Assembly (NCBI GenBank): GCA_031288455.1
Contig: JAITRI010000037.1
Span: forward strand, 1-16,613
DNA: 16,613 nucleotides
From: Puniceicoccales bacterium
Lineage (GTDB): Bacteria; Verrucomicrobiota; Verrucomicrobiia; Opitutales; JAIRKQ01
Direction: 5' to 3'
The position numbers were made by a program, and so were the translations under genes. The notes under the pieces were generated by a model. The model ran no database searches, was not told the DNA's origin, and was given only the letters and a program-made list of their open reading frames with translations. Positions 15,687 to 16,613 of this stretch are shown here, one piece after another. Within the stretch, counting starts at the first letter, position 1. Each line of letters opens with the position of its first letter.

Positions 15687-15943
15687 ATTGCGCAGCGCGC
15701 GCGACTGCACACAACAAATTTTAATAATTGCCATTGTCAACACATATAGTCATTGCGGCATGTTCCAGCGGATCGTCCAATGGCAGCGGATTGGGTGTAG
15801 GGCCCACGCTGCAATGGCGAGAGGAATTTCCTTGCCGCTGATTCCATTGGAGAGATATCTCGACGTCACGTTTTGGACCGTACGTGAATCCCATCAGCTG
15901 CGCAAATGCACCATTTCAGCAATTGCATGGGCCGATGTGGAAA
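15687..15943. other. Non-coding stretch between tRNA-Glu and the hypothetical gene
   Basis: About 257 bp without a gene I can support. A plus-strand frame (15679-15960) overlaps the tRNA and has no domain. Contents: a TTGACA hexamer (minus, 15740-15735) that may belong to the tRNA promoter, and a palindrome AGGAA-T-TTCCT near 15819-15829 within a longer imperfect GGC...GCC dyad. I see no terminator T-run after the hypothetical gene's stop. Confidence 0.4.
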
Positions 15944-16613
15944 TTATTGTCTACTTGTGAGAAAGTGCCGCGTGTTGGCATCCAATTGAGTGAATGCGTC
16001 CTGCCCCGCCAAATTGCTTTTGATGGCGGCCAAATAATCGCATATCTCCTTCGCCGTTTCAGGAGCGTCGGATTTGTCGCCGGATCCAATCTTCTGCGCC
16101 AGTTGATTGATGGTTATTATATCGTTCTTACCATTCATATTATAGTTTATTCTTATGTCTTTCAGCGGATTTTGCTGCAAAAAATCTACGAGTTTTTTAA
16201 TCTCTTCCTCGGAAAGAGTGGCATCCTTTGTGTCTCTTGCCATGTGTTTCAGTGCATTGAACGGAGAAAACTTGACACTTATATCTCCATAGCGAATCAC
16301 CGCATGTTTAAAATTTTCTGTGGGAAAGGCCACTTCTTCAGAAGAATAAAATTCCGATTTGTTAAAGTCCCAATTTTTTATTTGTGATGCCATGTCAAAG
16401 ATTCTGTTGCATTTTTCCCTATTTTTGATAAATCTTCCTACTTCTTTGGCAATGCTACTGGCGCTGCCGGAGATTTCGAGTGTTTTGTCAGCAACTTCCA
16501 CTGTATTTTTGGCGAAGCGATCGGCAAGGAACTTTCCAAATATTGGAAAGCCTTTTATCATTGACCCAAATTTACTATCTTTGGACGTAATTTTAACGAG
16601 ATAACTCTGGTTG
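15944..16613 (-). CDS. Hypothetical protein, 5' end possibly outside window
   Basis: I do not recognise this protein. From ATG 16561 it has 205 residues, but the frame stays open for another 17 codons to the window edge (NQSYLVKITSKDSKFGS) and no ribosome-binding site precedes that ATG, so the true start may lie outside. The product is soluble-looking, with alternating charged helices, no membrane segment and no signal peptide in the visible part. Notable stretches are EEEIKKLVDFLQQNPLKDIR and a polar Asn/Lys-rich segment (NYNMNGKNDIITINQ). The gene is visibly AT-richer than the rest of the window, with more AAA, AAT and ATT codons, which could mean recent acquisition or relaxed selection. 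Function unknown. Confidence 0.7.
   Translation of the reverse strand, partial: NQSYLVKITSKDSKFGSMIKGFPIFGKFLADRFAKNTVEVADKTLEISGSASSIAKEVGRFIKNREKCNRIFDMASQIKNWDFNKSEFYSSEEVAFPTENFKHAVIRYGDISVKFSPFNALKHMARDTKDATLSEEEIKKLVDFLQQNPLKDIRINYNMNGKNDIITINQLAQKIGSGDKSDAPETAKEICDYLAAIKSNLAGQDAFTQLDANTRHFLTSRQ

Noticed and set aside
15741..15756. CACATATAG stretch resembling an NrdR half-box
   Set aside because: Only a partial match, a single copy, and not upstream of any nrd gene.
15768..15820. Sequence resembling a tRNA D arm (GTCCAATGGCAG)
   Set aside because: No anticodon loop with T33 and no T-loop (TTCGA-type) follows at the right distance, so no cloverleaf forms.
1..16613. CRISPR array, toxin-antitoxin pair, insertion sequence or phage gene
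   Set aside because: I looked for regularly spaced repeats, transposase or integrase motifs and small paired genes on both strands and found none.

Overview
The window reads as chromosomal DNA of a diderm bacterium with a peptidoglycan wall (BamA with a signal peptide and a C-terminal beta-signal; MurF). The order rplY-pth-rpsF-...-rplI, a roughly 1050-residue NrdA-type protein with stacked ATP cones, and a chlamydial/verrucomicrobial-type putative Na+/H+ antiporter together point to the PVC superphylum, with Verrucomicrobiota more likely than Chlamydiota because ssb and dnaB lie inside the ribosomal-protein cluster. This placement is inference from gene order and family resemblance. A class III ribonucleotide reductase implies that the cell grows, at least at times, without oxygen.

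Layout. (1) 1-1456, minus strand: the first 485 codons of nrdD, the anaerobic ribonucleotide reductase, running off the left edge. Upstream of it are two NrdR-box-like operators 31 bp apart. (2) 1457-1990: intergenic region holding the nrdD control region and a tight cluster of GC-rich hairpins. (3) 1991-8416, minus strand: a compact seven-gene run transcribed as rplY-pth-rpsF-ssb-rplI-dnaB-bamA, with gaps of 9-43 nt and one ATGA overlap. rpsR, often found next to rpsF, is absent. (4) 8417-8606: divergent promoter region. (5) 8607-15402, plus strand: putative Na+/H+ antiporter, then an NrdA-like protein, murF and a short SufD-like protein, the last three nearly abutting. (6) 15612-15686, minus strand: tRNA-Glu(CTC) with an encoded CCA end. 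(7) 15944-16613, minus strand: an unrecognised AT-richer protein gene that runs off the right edge.

Most of the window is housekeeping: translation, replication, outer-membrane assembly, wall synthesis and Fe-S assembly. The item most worth a second look is the NrdA-like protein at 10167-13331. It keeps the length, ATP-cone architecture and overall barrel of a class I reductase, but the residue aligning with E. coli Cys225 is Tyr, Asn437 is Gly, the Tyr730-Tyr731 pair is Tyr-Glu, and the C-terminal redox cysteines are missing. It therefore looks like a catalytically dead or repurposed homologue, encoded about 9 kb from an apparently normal anaerobic reductase. No nrdB is seen in the window.
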